NCBI GenBank assembly: GCA_020199775.1
Contig: JAIVJZ010000045.1
Coordinates: 29,538-93,537 of the forward strand
Source: Acidobacteriota bacterium
Lineage (GTDB): Bacteria > Acidobacteriota > Blastocatellia > Pyrinomonadales > Pyrinomonadaceae
Length of the DNA: 64,000 bases
Reading direction: 5' to 3'
Each line of letters opens with the position of its first letter. The stretch's first letter is position 1. Positions 43,415 to 52,099 of this stretch are shown here, piece by piece. Below the pieces are notes generated by a model. That model was not told where the DNA came from. It worked only from the letters and a program-made list of their open reading frames with translations, and did no database searches. Both the position numbers and the translations under genes were made by a program.

Positions 43415-46348
43415 ATGAAAGCACCACTTCCCGGTAATGAAGGAGCGAGAATAGAAGCTTTACGCCGGTACGATATTCTCGACACCGTGCCCGAACAGGC
43501 TTTTGACGATCTGACGCTTCTCGCCGCGCAGATTTGCGAAGCCCCGGTCGCGCTCATCAGTTTCGTTGACGCCCGTCGGCAATGGTTCAAATCTCGTGTC
43601 GGCTTCGCCTCTGCCGAGACCTCGCGCGAAGGTTCTTTCTGTTCCTGGGCCATTACCCAGCCTGACCTGTTTATCGTACCCGATGCGCTACAGGATGAGA
43701 GATTTGCGACCAACCATTTAGTCACCGGCGAGCCACCCATACGTTTCTATGCCGCGATGTCCCTGATGACCCCGGAAGGGCATGCGCTGGGCACCATCTG
43801 TGTCATCGACCACGTCGCGCGCGACTTGAACGCTCGCCAGCAGGACGCTCTGCGGGCGCTCGGTCGCCAGACGATGACGCAGCTCGAACTGCGACGCCAA
43901 CTGGCGCAGCCGGCCGTAGAGCGACTGCGGGAGACTGAAAGCAAGTACAAGCTGCTGGTCGAACAAGCCTCCGACGGTATTCACACCTACGACTTTGACG
44001 GGAACTTCATTGACGTAAATCCCAAACTCTGCGAGATGCTCGGCTACACGCGCGAAGAACTCCTCCGGCTCAATGTGAAAGACCTCATCCCGGCGGAAGA
44101 CCTGGCGGTTGCTCCCGTTCGCTTCGGCGAATTGCGCGCCGGCAAGACGCTGCTCAAGGAACGTCGGTTGCGCCGCAAGAATGGGACGCTCCTCCCGGTG
44201 GAAATTAGCGGCCGGATGCTCACAGACGGAGTGCTGCAAGCCATCATCCGGGACATCACTGAACGCAAGCAGGTCGAAGAGGAGCGGACGCGCCTCCTGC
44301 ACTCTCTTGAGGAGGAACGGGCGCGGCTGGCTTCCCTCTTCACACAAGCCCCCGCCTTCGTCGTCGTGCTGCGCGGCCCCGAGCACATCTATGAGATCGT
44401 CAACCCGCGCTACATGCAACTTATCGGGTTCAGGGATGTGCTGGGAAAGAGCGTGCGGGAGGCGTTGCCGGAGCTCGAAGGGCAGGGGTACTTCGAACTG
44501 TTGGATGAGGTCTTTCGGACTGGCAAGCCGCACGTCGGAAATGAGATGCCAGTTCTGCTTCAGCGAGAGCCGGAGAGGCAGCCGGAGGAACGATTCCTCG
44601 ACTTCGTCTATCAGCCGATGTTCGACGCCGACGGGTCAGTCGCGGATATTTTCGTGCATGGCGTAGACATCACTGATCGCAAGCGTGCCGAAGAAGCGTT
44701 GCGCGAGAGCGAAGAGTGGTTGCGGGCTATCTTTGAGGCGTCGCGAGACGGAATTCTCGTCGAGGACGACGAACGAATCGTTTACGTCAATAAGTCCTAT
44801 ACGAGTCTGTTCGGCTATGACACCCCCGAAGAGTTGATCGGCAAGCACGTCTCCACCCTCATCTCAACGCAAGACGCGGAACGCATGCTGGAGTTCGGCA
44901 GGCGGCGGGCGCGGGGCGAACCGGTCTCTTCCATGTACGAGTTTAAAGGAAAACGCAAAGACGGGTCTCTGATCGATATTGAAGGGTCTGTCTCGGCCCC
45001 GACTATCGCGGGTCAAACCTACATCACGACCTTCGTTCGCGACATCGCCGAGCGTAAACGCGCCGAAGAGGCGTTGCGCCGGGCGAAAGACGAGTTGGAA
45101 GAGCGGGTCGCCGAGCGCACGGCCGAACTGTCGCTCACGAACGTCATGCTGTTGGAGCAGATCGCGGAGCGCGAACGGATCGAGGCGGCCTTGAGCGAAA
45201 GCGAGGCGCGCTTTCGCGGCGTCTTCGAGAACACTACTATCGGTCTATACCGCACCACCCCCGACGGGCGCATCCTGCTAGCCAATCCGGCGGTGTTGCG
45301 GATACTCCGATACACGTCTTTCGAAGAGCTGGCCGCCTGTGATCTCCAACGAGCCACGCACGCGCTCGGCTACTCGCGCCAGGAATTCCTCGAACGCCTC
45401 GAACGCGAGGGCGAGATCAGAGACTTGGAAGCCGCGTGGAGAAAGGCTGACGGCTCGCTGGCCTTTGTCCGTGAGAGCGCCAAGGTCGTTCGTGGAAGCG
45501 ACGAAACGGTCTTGTATTACGAAGGCACGATTGAAGACATCACCGAGCGCAAACACGCCGAGGAGGCTCTGGCGCATGTCAGGAACCGGCTCATGACGGC
45601 GCAGGAGGACGAGCGCCGTCACCTTTCGCGCGAATTGCATGACGAGGCAGGTCAATCGTTGATGGCGATAGCGATGCGCTTGCAACGTCTGGAAAACCAA
45701 CTTCGCGCGGGCCAGTTCGACCGGTTCTCGGCGCGCGAAGAGATCGTCCAATTGCGTTCAATCGTGCAGGCTACGCAACGAGACCTGCGTCGTACTGCGC
45801 ACGCCTTGCACCCGGCCGCGCTGGAGTACTTCGGACTCGCCAAAGCATTGGGTGGTGTGATCAAGGAGGTCTGTGCTGACGGTCACGTCCAGTGTTCGGT
45901 GGACGTTCCCGAAGATTTTCCGCGCTTCACGCCCGCCGTGGAATGCATGATCTATCGAATTGTGCAGGAGGCGGTCACTAACGTATTGAAGCATGCGAAT
46001 GCCAGCTCTATCTCACTCAGCGCGACTGTGCATGATGGCGTGGCGGCCATCACACTCGGAGATGACGGGGACGGGTTCGACGTGTCGGATGCAAAGGCGC
46101 ATGGCGGATTCGGTTTAATCAGCATGCGCGAACGCGCCGAGATTATCGGAGCCAGACTGGACATCTCATCCTCCGGCAAGACAGGCACGATGATCAAACT
46201 CCACGTGCCGCTGGAAGTGGCCGGGGCGGAAGAATTCAAACATCAGGACAAGGCATCGGGATCAAAAGGGGAGCAAGATGAAAACGAGAATAGTAATCGC
46301 GGACGACCACGCACTGGTACGCCAGAGCATCGCCTCACTGCTTCGTGA
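43415..46348 (+). CDS. GAF/multi-PAS sensor histidine kinase (NarX/HisKA_3 type)
   Basis: 977 residues without membrane segments, so a cytoplasmic sensor. GAF domain at about 20-160 (DFDDLTLL-like opening, LISFVDARRQWFKSR, LMTPEGHALGTICVID); four PAS domains at roughly 178-290, 305-425, 432-550 and 595-715, each closing with DITERK-like coils. The HisKA_3 phospho-acceptor box LSRELHDEAGQSL carries His near residue 742. The ATPase domain has EAVTNVLKHANASS (N box), DDGDGFDVSD (G1) and GGFGLISMRERAEIIG (G2). It pairs with the response regulator that starts 71 bp before its stop codon. The long overlap is odd. The signal is unknown; GAF plus PAS often sense redox or small ligands. Confidence 0.9.
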   Translation: MKAPLPGNEGARIEALRRYDILDTVPEQAFDDLTLLAAQICEAPVALISFVDARRQWFKSRVGFASAETSREGSFCSWAITQPDLFIVPDALQDERFATNHLVTGEPPIRFYAAMSLMTPEGHALGTICVIDHVARDLNARQQDALRALGRQTMTQLELRRQLAQPAVERLRETESKYKLLVEQASDGIHTYDFDGNFIDVNPKLCEMLGYTREELLRLNVKDLIPAEDLAVAPVRFGELRAGKTLLKERRLRRKNGTLLPVEISGRMLTDGVLQAIIRDITERKQVEEERTRLLHSLEEERARLASLFTQAPAFVVVLRGPEHIYEIVNPRYMQLIGFRDVLGKSVREALPELEGQGYFELLDEVFRTGKPHVGNEMPVLLQREPERQPEERFLDFVYQPMFDADGSVADIFVHGVDITDRKRAEEALRESEEWLRAIFEASRDGILVEDDERIVYVNKSYTSLFGYDTPEELIGKHVSTLISTQDAERMLEFGRRRARGEPVSSMYEFKGKRKDGSLIDIEGSVSAPTIAGQTYITTFVRDIAERKRAEEALRRAKDELEERVAERTAELSLTNVMLLEQIAERERIEAALSESEARFRGVFENTTIGLYRTTPDGRILLANPAVLRILRYTSFEELAACDLQRATHALGYSRQEFLERLEREGEIRDLEAAWRKADGSLAFVRESAKVVRGSDETVLYYEGTIEDITERKHAEEALAHVRNRLMTAQEDERRHLSRELHDEAGQSLMAIAMRLQRLENQLRAGQFDRFSAREEIVQLRSIVQATQRDLRRTAHALHPAALEYFGLAKALGGVIKEVCADGHVQCSVDVPEDFPRFTPAVECMIYRIVQEAVTNVLKHANASSISLSATVHDGVAAITLGDDGDGFDVSDAKAHGGFGLISMRERAEIIGARLDISSSGKTGTMIKLHVPLEVAGAEEFKHQDKASGSKGEQDENENSNRGRPRTGTPEHRLTAS

Positions 46349-46952
46349 CGAACCGGACTTTGACGTGGTGGCCGAGTGCGGCAACGGGCGGCAGTTGCTC
46401 GAAGCCGTTGAGCGTTACCGCCCTGCGGTAGTCATCGCTGATGTATCTATGCCCGAACTAAACGGCATAGAGGCCACACGCCGCCTCAAGATTACCAGCC
46501 CGGCGACGCGCGTCGTCGCCCTCTCTAACTTCGCAGACGAAGCTTACGTACAGGGAATGCTCGACGCCGGGGCGGTCGGCTATATCGTCAAGAGCGGCGA
46601 GGCCAGCGACCTCATCTATGCGGTACGAAACGCCACGCGTCGCAATGCCCACTTGAGCGAGGAAGTCTCCACCGTCGCACGCAAGATACAGCGGGCAGCG
46701 TTCAAAGGCGACGGTACGCAGTCCGCGCCGGCATGCACGCTTTCACCGCGCGAACGCGAGGTGCTGCAACTCATCGCCGAAGGCAGGTCGGGGAAAGAAA
46801 TCGCCACCCTGCTCGGCATCAGTATTACCACTGTTAAATGTCACCGCAATAAAATCAAAGAGAAACTCGGCGTTGACAGTACGGCGGGGCTGACACGACA
46901 CGCTATCAGCAAAGGCATCGTGCGGGCTGACAAGGAGTTTGAGAATCGGTGA
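46278..46952 (+). CDS. NarL-family response regulator
   Basis: 224 residues. Receiver domain with the acidic pair IADDHALVRQSIAS, phospho-acceptor Asp in VVIADVSMPELNGIEATRRL (about residue 55), the Ser of VVALSNFADEAYVQ and the Lys of YIVKSGEASD. LuxR helix-turn-helix SPREREVLQLIAEGRSGKE, then ITTVKCHRNKIKEKLGV. It is the likely partner of the upstream kinase, with AAAAGGGGAGCAAG as ribosome-binding site before the ATG. Confidence 0.9.
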   Translation: MKTRIVIADDHALVRQSIASLLRDEPDFDVVAECGNGRQLLEAVERYRPAVVIADVSMPELNGIEATRRLKITSPATRVVALSNFADEAYVQGMLDAGAVGYIVKSGEASDLIYAVRNATRRNAHLSEEVSTVARKIQRAAFKGDGTQSAPACTLSPREREVLQLIAEGRSGKEIATLLGISITTVKCHRNKIKEKLGVDSTAGLTRHAISKGIVRADKEFENR

Positions 46953-46975
46953 CGGGCATACGTCACTACGAGCGC

Positions 46976-48031
46976 CTACTCACCGTCTTCAGACGTTCGC
47001 TCCCGAATAGATGGTGAGCGCGAGCCGTAGAGCTTGTCCACCTCCGCATCACGGGAACCATATTTCGCCCGCCTGTCTGCCCGCGAAGGCGGCTCGCCCC
47101 AGGGCATCTCACCCACGAAGAGTTTCGGGATGTTGATGAAAACCTCCGTGCCCGCACGCCTGACAACCGCGTCGAGCGGAACGTAAGTATCAGTCTTAAA
47201 GATCATCCCGCGCGGCACGAGCAGGTAAGCTTCCGTCTCCTCCGTCGCTCCCACGATCCTCTCGACCGTGCCGATCTCTCCGTGGTCTGAGCCGCGGACG
47301 GTGTCGCCCGTCTGCACGCCGACGCTGCCTGCGCCCGAAGCATCTGCGGCGGCCAGAAATTCCTCTACGGTGATGACCGCGTTGGCGATGAGCGGGTAGT
47401 TCACGCGAATCGAAGCCTCGTAGGCCGGAATATTCGACGCCCCGATGGCGTCCGAGAGGAATGTCACGTCGAAGCCCTTCTCCATGGCGTGCCGCCCCGT
47501 GGACTCGCAGCACAGGTTGGCCGTCATCCCACTGATGACCAGATGAGTAATACCCATCCGTTCGAGGTGATCAGGGAGATCGGTCTCGAACACGTCAATG
47601 CTCTTGTGCGGCAGAAGCACGGTGTCGCCTTCTCGCGGTTGCAGTTCGGGGTGGAAGTCCGCGCCCCAACTGCCGGCCAGAAACATCCTCTTCTCGAACA
47701 TGTAGCGGTTGATGCCGCTGCGGCGATGCAACTGTTGGTCGGCGTAATCCTCCTCGGTGTAGGCCATCGGGCCGAATAGGACGGCGATGCCACGGTCGCG
47801 TGCGCCGTCGATCACCCGCTTGAGGTTGCCGACCACGTCATTCATCCTGACGGTGTTCTTGGTCATCTCCCAATCGGCTCCCCCTTCGGAGAGGAAATCG
47901 TTGACCGGGTCGATTACCAGCAGGGCTGTCCTGTCGTGGGGGAATGAAATTACCGATTCATTCTTCGGCAGATAAGTAGCAACCCGCGCCCTATCAGGAA
48001 ACTGCCGATTGGTGTCTGAGAAACTTGTCAC
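46976..48031 (-). CDS. Isochorismatase-family cysteine hydrolase fused to a PRC-barrel/DUF2171-like domain
   Basis: 351 residues in two parts. Residues 25-225 form a cysteine hydrolase domain with the triad Asp41 (LLVIDPVNDFL), Lys143 (LPHKSIDVFETDLPDHL) and Cys174 or 175 (SGMTANLCCESTGRHAMEKG). Residues 237-325 look like a PRC-barrel/DUF2171 domain (VQTGDTVRGSDHGEIGTVER, YLLVPRGMIFKTDTYVPLDA). Cysteine hydrolases cleave amides or ethers such as nicotinamide-like and biuret-like compounds; the substrate is unknown. The GTG start lies 1 bp after the stop of the Crp/Fnr-like gene, with GGAGGAGG as ribosome-binding site, so both are in one operon. Confidence 0.8.
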   Translation of the reverse strand: MTSFSDTNRQFPDRARVATYLPKNESVISFPHDRTALLVIDPVNDFLSEGGADWEMTKNTVRMNDVVGNLKRVIDGARDRGIAVLFGPMAYTEEDYADQQLHRRSGINRYMFEKRMFLAGSWGADFHPELQPREGDTVLLPHKSIDVFETDLPDHLERMGITHLVISGMTANLCCESTGRHAMEKGFDVTFLSDAIGASNIPAYEASIRVNYPLIANAVITVEEFLAAADASGAGSVGVQTGDTVRGSDHGEIGTVERIVGATEETEAYLLVPRGMIFKTDTYVPLDAVVRRAGTEVFINIPKLFVGEMPWGEPPSRADRRAKYGSRDAEVDKLYGSRSPSIRERTSEDGE

Positions 48032-48032
48032 C

Positions 48033-48758
48033 TTAGTCGCCTCCTCCCACCCCGCCCTCCGGCCACGGGTCTTCGAAGATGCGGTCGAACTGCTGCCGTA
48101 TCCTCTCGTAGCACTCGCACGCCGAAGCCTCCAACGCCCGCCGCTCCAGCACCGTCATCATCCCGCGCGTGTACGTGATGAGACCTGCCTCTTGCAACTC
48201 GCTGGCGGTCGCCGAGACGCTCTGGCGCGTCACCCCCAGCATCAGCGACATGAACTCCTGCGTGAGCGGGAACCTATCCTCCTTCACGCGGTCGTGCATC
48301 ATCAGTATCCAGCGGCACATCCGCCGCTCGGCAGTGTGGAGGCGATTGCAGGCCGCCGTCTGCGAAATCTGACTCAGGAAGGCGTGCGTGTAGCGGTGCA
48401 ACAGGTCGTGCAGCGGGCCGCCCCGGTCGATGACCTCTCTGATGAAGTCTTCCGACCGCATCCTCATGCCGGCCCCCGGAACCTGGGCGAACGCCTTGGC
48501 CGTGGTCGTCCTCTCCCTAAGGAAGAGGGGCGTGCCCGCCATCCCCTCGTTTCCGATGGTGCCGACTTCGACCGCCGAGCCGTCCGCCATCTCGACTACG
48601 TCCGACGTGACGAAGTCGTGCGGGAACCAGACGTATGGGATCGGCACCCCGGGCTCAATCAGGAGTTGTTTAAACTCCACCCTGACCAGTTCAAGATATG
48701 GCTCCAGCCGCCCGTACTCTTCTTTAGGCAATGCGGCCAACAGCCGATTCTCGCTCAT
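48033..48758 (-). CDS. Crp/Fnr family transcription regulator
   Basis: About 241 residues. The cNMP-binding-like beta-barrel shows ENRLLAALPKEEYGRLEPYL, IPYVWFPHDFVTSDVVEMAD and VGTIGNEGMAGTPLFL, and a C-terminal helix-turn-helix shows LTQEFMSLMLGVTRQSVSAT. The variant GNEGMAGTPLFL replaces the usual phosphate-binding cassette, so cAMP binding is doubtful. No Fe-S type Cys cluster is evident. The fourth codon ATG (48758) is preferred: GGAG lies 9 nt upstream. It may regulate the hydrolase gene with which it is coupled. Confidence 0.8.
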   Translation of the reverse strand: MSENRLLAALPKEEYGRLEPYLELVRVEFKQLLIEPGVPIPYVWFPHDFVTSDVVEMADGSAVEVGTIGNEGMAGTPLFLRERTTTAKAFAQVPGAGMRMRSEDFIREVIDRGGPLHDLLHRYTHAFLSQISQTAACNRLHTAERRMCRWILMMHDRVKEDRFPLTQEFMSLMLGVTRQSVSATASELQEAGLITYTRGMMTVLERRALEASACECYERIRQQFDRIFEDPWPEGGVGGGD

Positions 48759-48860
48759 CACTACCATCTCCTCTTAGGACTCCGGCCCCGGCTAGTTCAA
48801 CTGCGCAGTCCCTCATCATAACAGGCTCGCGCTTCGTCTCGCCCCGCCGTGTGCCGACAA

Positions 48861-49175
48861 TTACCTCCGCCTGTTGAAACAATTATCGATGATGCGGGAG
48901 TAGAAGAACTCCGGCTCCATGTGCTCTTCTAGCGTCTGAGCGACCGCGAAGCCGTCATCGTCGCCCAGCTCTGCCATCTGCACTTCCGGGTCTAGTTCCA
49001 AGTGCCGGCATACGCGCGCGAGTAAGGCTTTGAACAGGAGGCAGGTGCTCTCCGGCTCGTTGAGCGGGCCTGCTCCGCCCGTGCCCTCAGGCGTGCCCGG
49101 TAAAATGGCGGAAGCCTGCGCCGCCACCTCCTCGCACAGCCTCTTGAACTCCTGCTCGCTGATCGTTCTCTTCAT
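48861..49175 (-). CDS. Small acidic hypothetical protein
   Basis: 104 residues, acidic and mostly helical (MKRTISEQEFKRLCEEVAAQ, ending YSRIIDNCFNRRR). It has a clear ATG with AGGGGAG upstream, three Cys spread through the protein and no recognised motif. It lies between the Crp/Fnr operon and the repeat-rich region. No function is assigned. Confidence 0.5.
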   Translation of the reverse strand: MKRTISEQEFKRLCEEVAAQASAILPGTPEGTGGAGPLNEPESTCLLFKALLARVCRHLELDPEVQMAELGDDDGFAVAQTLEEHMEPEFFYSRIIDNCFNRRR

Positions 49176-49380
49176 CGGCCTCCCCTGCTATAGGCCGCAA
49201 ATACTGCCATAGTAACTTCACGCCGACGAGGTGTATTTCACGCGCGAAGCTCCCGGACGCCAATCCAGCCGACCTTACTTATCATTACAGAGATATACGA
49301 GGCTCCACACCTTAATCCGATAAATGCAATCACTTCGCTGTTTTTGAGCCAAGAATAACGAGGCGGAAGGGTTAACGTCT

Positions 49381-49447
49381 GTACGCATGCGTACTTTATG
49401 TAAAGTAGTTGACATATAGAGTCGCTTATATGTAAAGTACCCGACAT
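49381..49447. promoter_or_regulatory. Operator-like cluster: 14-bp palindrome and two direct repeats
   Basis: GTACGCATGCGTAC at 49381-49394 is a perfect palindrome. TTATGTAAAGTAGTTGACAT (49396-49415) and ATATGTAAAGTACCCGACAT (49428-49447) are direct repeats 32 bp apart, about three helical turns. A TTGACA hexamer is part of the first. The cluster lies 32 bp upstream of the plus-strand gene at 49479 and is likely a regulator-binding region. Confidence 0.55.
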
Positions 49448-49478
49448 TGCTGGCTCGAAAGTTGGTATCCGGTAACTA

Positions 49479-49805
49479 ATGTCCTCAGCAAATCTTACGA
49501 TTACACAGAGCCATGGCGGCGAACTACCGTCGCCGGTGATCACCTCTGACGAATGTCTCGCGGCTGCCGGCCGGGATTTTGAGAGGCTGTGTCAGATGGC
49601 AATGGAGACCCGGCTGGTGTGCCAGGAGCAGAGGCGTCTGCTCGCCTTGCAGCAGGAGAGGGCTCTGTTATTGACGCGGGGTATAGAGGAAGCGCGCTTG
49701 GCCCTGGCAATGCAGATGTCGGAGATGACCGAACTGCGCGCTCACCTTGAAGAGACGCGCCACCGGCTATCGAAGCTCCGCCCGACGCTGTTTTTTATTG
49801 ATTAG
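49479..49805 (+). CDS. Coiled-coil hypothetical protein upstream of a Crp/Fnr-like gene
   Basis: 108 residues; from about 25 to 100 a heptad-like, Glu/Arg/Leu-rich helix (EQRRLLALQQERALLLTRG, EMTELRAHLEETRHRLSKLR) suggests a coiled coil. No recognised family. It lies 35 bp upstream of the next Crp/Fnr-like gene and downstream of the repeat cluster, so both are probably transcribed together. Confidence 0.5.
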   Translation: MSSANLTITQSHGGELPSPVITSDECLAAAGRDFERLCQMAMETRLVCQEQRRLLALQQERALLLTRGIEEARLALAMQMSEMTELRAHLEETRHRLSKLRPTLFFID

Positions 49806-49840
49806 CAGGCCGGCCGTCATCCGCAAAGGAGGCCGTTCTT

Positions 49841-50593
49841 ATGGTCTCGGTAAAGGAGGCTGTTAGATTGTCAGATTCCAGTCACTCACGAGTTCATGCG
49901 GGCAACCGTCTTCTGGACGCCCTGCCTCCCGAGGAATATGAGCGGCTGTCGCCCTTCATGAGTAGGACCAGACTCTTTTTCAGCCAAGTCATTCAGTCCC
50001 CGGGCGAACCTCCCCACCAGGTCTATTTCCCGATCAATTCTGTCGTCTCTCTCATCTGCCTCGATGAAAGCGGCGCGGAAGTCGAGGCGGGAGTAGTCGG
50101 CGACGAAGGCGCGGTGAGCGTCTGCGTGTTCCTGGGCGGCGATTCAATGCCCTGGCGGGCCGTCGTGCAAACCGCCGGCGACGCGATCACGGTGCGCTCC
50201 GATGCGCTCAGGCTGGAGTTTAACCGGTGTGGGGCGCTCCACGATGGGCTGCTGCGTTACACGCAGGCGCTGCTGGCGCAGACTTCCCAGGCCGTGTTGT
50301 GCGGGATTCGCCACGGCATACAGGCCCGGCTGGCCCGCTGGCTGCTGGCGATGCACGACCGGGCGCGGTCTGACGAGCTTGAACTCACGCACGAATTTCT
50401 CGCCGTGATGCTGGGGGTGCGGCGGGCCGGCGTGACCGAGGCCGCCGGCGCCCTCAAAGAGATGGGGTTGATTGACTACAGGCGCGGCCACCTTAACATC
50501 CTCGACCGTGACGGCCTCGAAGGGGCGTCCTGCGAGTGTTACCGGCTTGTGCGGGGCGAAACCGAGCGCGTGCTTGGGGCCCCGTACGGCTAA
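49841..50593 (+). CDS. Crp/Fnr family transcription regulator
   Basis: 250 residues, similar in layout to the protein at 48033-48758: NRLLDALPPEEYERLSPFMS, VYFPINSVVSLICLDESGAE, VVGDEGAVSVCVFLGGD, SQAVLCGIRHGIQARLARWL and a C-terminal helix-turn-helix in LTHEFLAVMLGVRRAGVTEA. The ligand-binding cassette is non-canonical. A strong AAAGGAGG ribosome-binding site precedes the ATG. It could act at the adjacent palindrome and direct repeats. Confidence 0.8.
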   Translation: MVSVKEAVRLSDSSHSRVHAGNRLLDALPPEEYERLSPFMSRTRLFFSQVIQSPGEPPHQVYFPINSVVSLICLDESGAEVEAGVVGDEGAVSVCVFLGGDSMPWRAVVQTAGDAITVRSDALRLEFNRCGALHDGLLRYTQALLAQTSQAVLCGIRHGIQARLARWLLAMHDRARSDELELTHEFLAVMLGVRRAGVTEAAGALKEMGLIDYRRGHLNILDRDGLEGASCECYRLVRGETERVLGAPYG

Positions 50594-50737
50594 GATTTGT
50601 AAACCTACAAGTGTGGAATTGGATTAGCTGTTCACGCCGTTAAGGACGACTGCCCGCCGCACGTTGTCTGGAGTTCAGCCAGCTTAGGGGAGGAGCCGCC
50701 GATTAAACTTTGCGTCGGCGCCCGGACGACGCAGGGA

Positions 50738-51583
50738 CTACTTCAACGGCGAAAAATCGACGGGCGAGACGAATTGGGATTCGATCTTCGACGTGATAGT
50801 GCCGTGTTTGGCGATAAAGTCAGCTCGATCCTTCACCCATTTAGGGTCTTTGAAAAACGCATCCCATTTAGCCTTGGCCGTTTCGCGGTCTTGGAAAGCG
50901 AGTATGTAGACCAACGTGTTCTCGGATCGGGGCGGGTCTTGAGGGATCCAGAAGCCGACCGGCTCGAACCCGTACTTCCTAAAAAGCTCCAAAGTGGTAT
51001 TCACGAAAAAGGGCATATACACATCCATCTTCTGGGCGATGGTGTACGTGCGGATCTCGAAGACCCGGGTATTGGCACGGGCATTCGCGACCGGTTGGCG
51101 GTACTGCTCGTCGCCGACCTTCTCCATCCATTCGACGTTCTTACCATTAAGAGTCTCCTGAATGGCGATGTGCGTTACGGTCGTGGTCGGCGTCGCGCCG
51201 TGCCAGTGCTTCACGCCCGGCGGTGTCCACACGACATCCCCTGGCCTGATCTCCTGCTTCTCGCTGCCCTCTTGTTGTACCCATCCCGTGCCGGCCGTCA
51301 CGATCAGCGTTTGCCCGAGCGGGTGGGTGTGCCATGCGGAACGTGCGCCCGGCTCGAACGTGACGCTACCACCGGATGTCCGCGACGGAGCGTTTACGGG
51401 GAACAGAGGCTCGACGCTCACGTTGCAGGTGAAGTTCGCTTCCGGCCCTTTGCTCGGCGTCCGCGTGCCGCTCCGCGTGATGGTCATCTTCTGCGAAGTG
51501 GCGCCCTCACGTGTCGTCTGGGCGGACGCTACGCCAAGCAAGGAAAGCATTAGTGCCGTAACGGCGAAGAGTTTGATGTTCAT
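50738..51583 (-). CDS. Secreted cupin-NIPSNAP fusion protein
   Basis: 281 residues: signal peptide (LFAVTALMLSLLGVASAQ), a cupin domain (about 60-150) with the metal-binding pattern ARSAWHTHPLGQTLIVTAG and PPGVKHWHGATP, and a C-terminal NIPSNAP domain (about 168-275; VFEIRTYTIAQKMDVYMPFF, LVYILAFQDRETAKAKWDAF). The cupin resembles those found with carboxymuconolactone decarboxylases. The two upstream genes encode a monooxygenase-type and a decarboxylase-type protein, so a periplasmic oxidation/detoxification set is plausible. An AGAGGGG ribosome-binding site precedes the ATG. Confidence 0.8.
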   Translation of the reverse strand: MNIKLFAVTALMLSLLGVASAQTTREGATSQKMTITRSGTRTPSKGPEANFTCNVSVEPLFPVNAPSRTSGGSVTFEPGARSAWHTHPLGQTLIVTAGTGWVQQEGSEKQEIRPGDVVWTPPGVKHWHGATPTTTVTHIAIQETLNGKNVEWMEKVGDEQYRQPVANARANTRVFEIRTYTIAQKMDVYMPFFVNTTLELFRKYGFEPVGFWIPQDPPRSENTLVYILAFQDRETAKAKWDAFFKDPKWVKDRADFIAKHGTITSKIESQFVSPVDFSPLK

Positions 51584-51606
51584 AATTTTTCCCCTCTGAA
51601 GTCTGT

Positions 51607-52032
51607 TTATCGCTTACCTTTTTTCATCTTTTTGAATATTTTAGTCATCGTCTCCGCATCTATCCCCCCCATATCAACCAGCTTCAGCGATTTGACCATC
51701 TTCAGCGTCGTGGTTTTATATTTTTGGAAATGCGGGGTTTTGAGGTGCGCCTCGTAGGCTTCGCGGCTGGCGTAGATTTCCAGAATCCTGACATGCGTGG
51801 CATTTTCCTTTTGATACATCGGGAAAATGGAGATCACGCCCGGCTCCAACCTGACTGACGCTTCAGCTTCTTCTTTCAGGATGGCTTTATACTCTTCGAG
51901 ATAGTCGGCATGTATCTCGATCTCCGAGATACGCACCATCATCTCTTTCTGCTGGGCGGAAGCCACGTTGTGACTGACAAGCAGCATTATCAAAATCAAA
52001 ATGGCGACTGATGTTTTTTGGAAACGGGTCAT
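51607..52032 (-). CDS. Secreted antibiotic-biosynthesis-monooxygenase (ABM) domain protein
   Basis: About 141 residues. A signal peptide (SVAILILIMLLVSHNVASAQ) is followed by an ABM ferredoxin-like domain: VRISEIEIHADYLEEYKAIL, EAEASVRLEPGVISIFPMYQ, ILEIYASREAYEAHLKTPHF, QKYKTTTLKMVKSLKLVD. Relatives are quinol monooxygenases that work without cofactor. The ATG at 52032 fits the signal peptide better than the GTG at 52044. It lies 23 bp upstream of the cupin-NIPSNAP gene. Confidence 0.8.
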   Translation of the reverse strand: MTRFQKTSVAILILIMLLVSHNVASAQQKEMMVRISEIEIHADYLEEYKAILKEEAEASVRLEPGVISIFPMYQKENATHVRILEIYASREAYEAHLKTPHFQKYKTTTLKMVKSLKLVDMGGIDAETMTKIFKKMKKGKR

Positions 52033-52099
52033 AACTTTATCCACACTCCTTGGTTCGAGGTCGTATCTATTTTCAACGTAATAATTCGACGAATGCCTG

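Noticed and set aside
43718..44533. 271-codon minus-strand frame inside the histidine kinase
   Set aside because: Antisense shadow of the PAS/GAF domains without any motif.
49238..49543. 101-codon minus-strand frame
   Set aside because: It covers the operator-like repeats and overlaps the start of a better plus-strand gene; no family resemblance.
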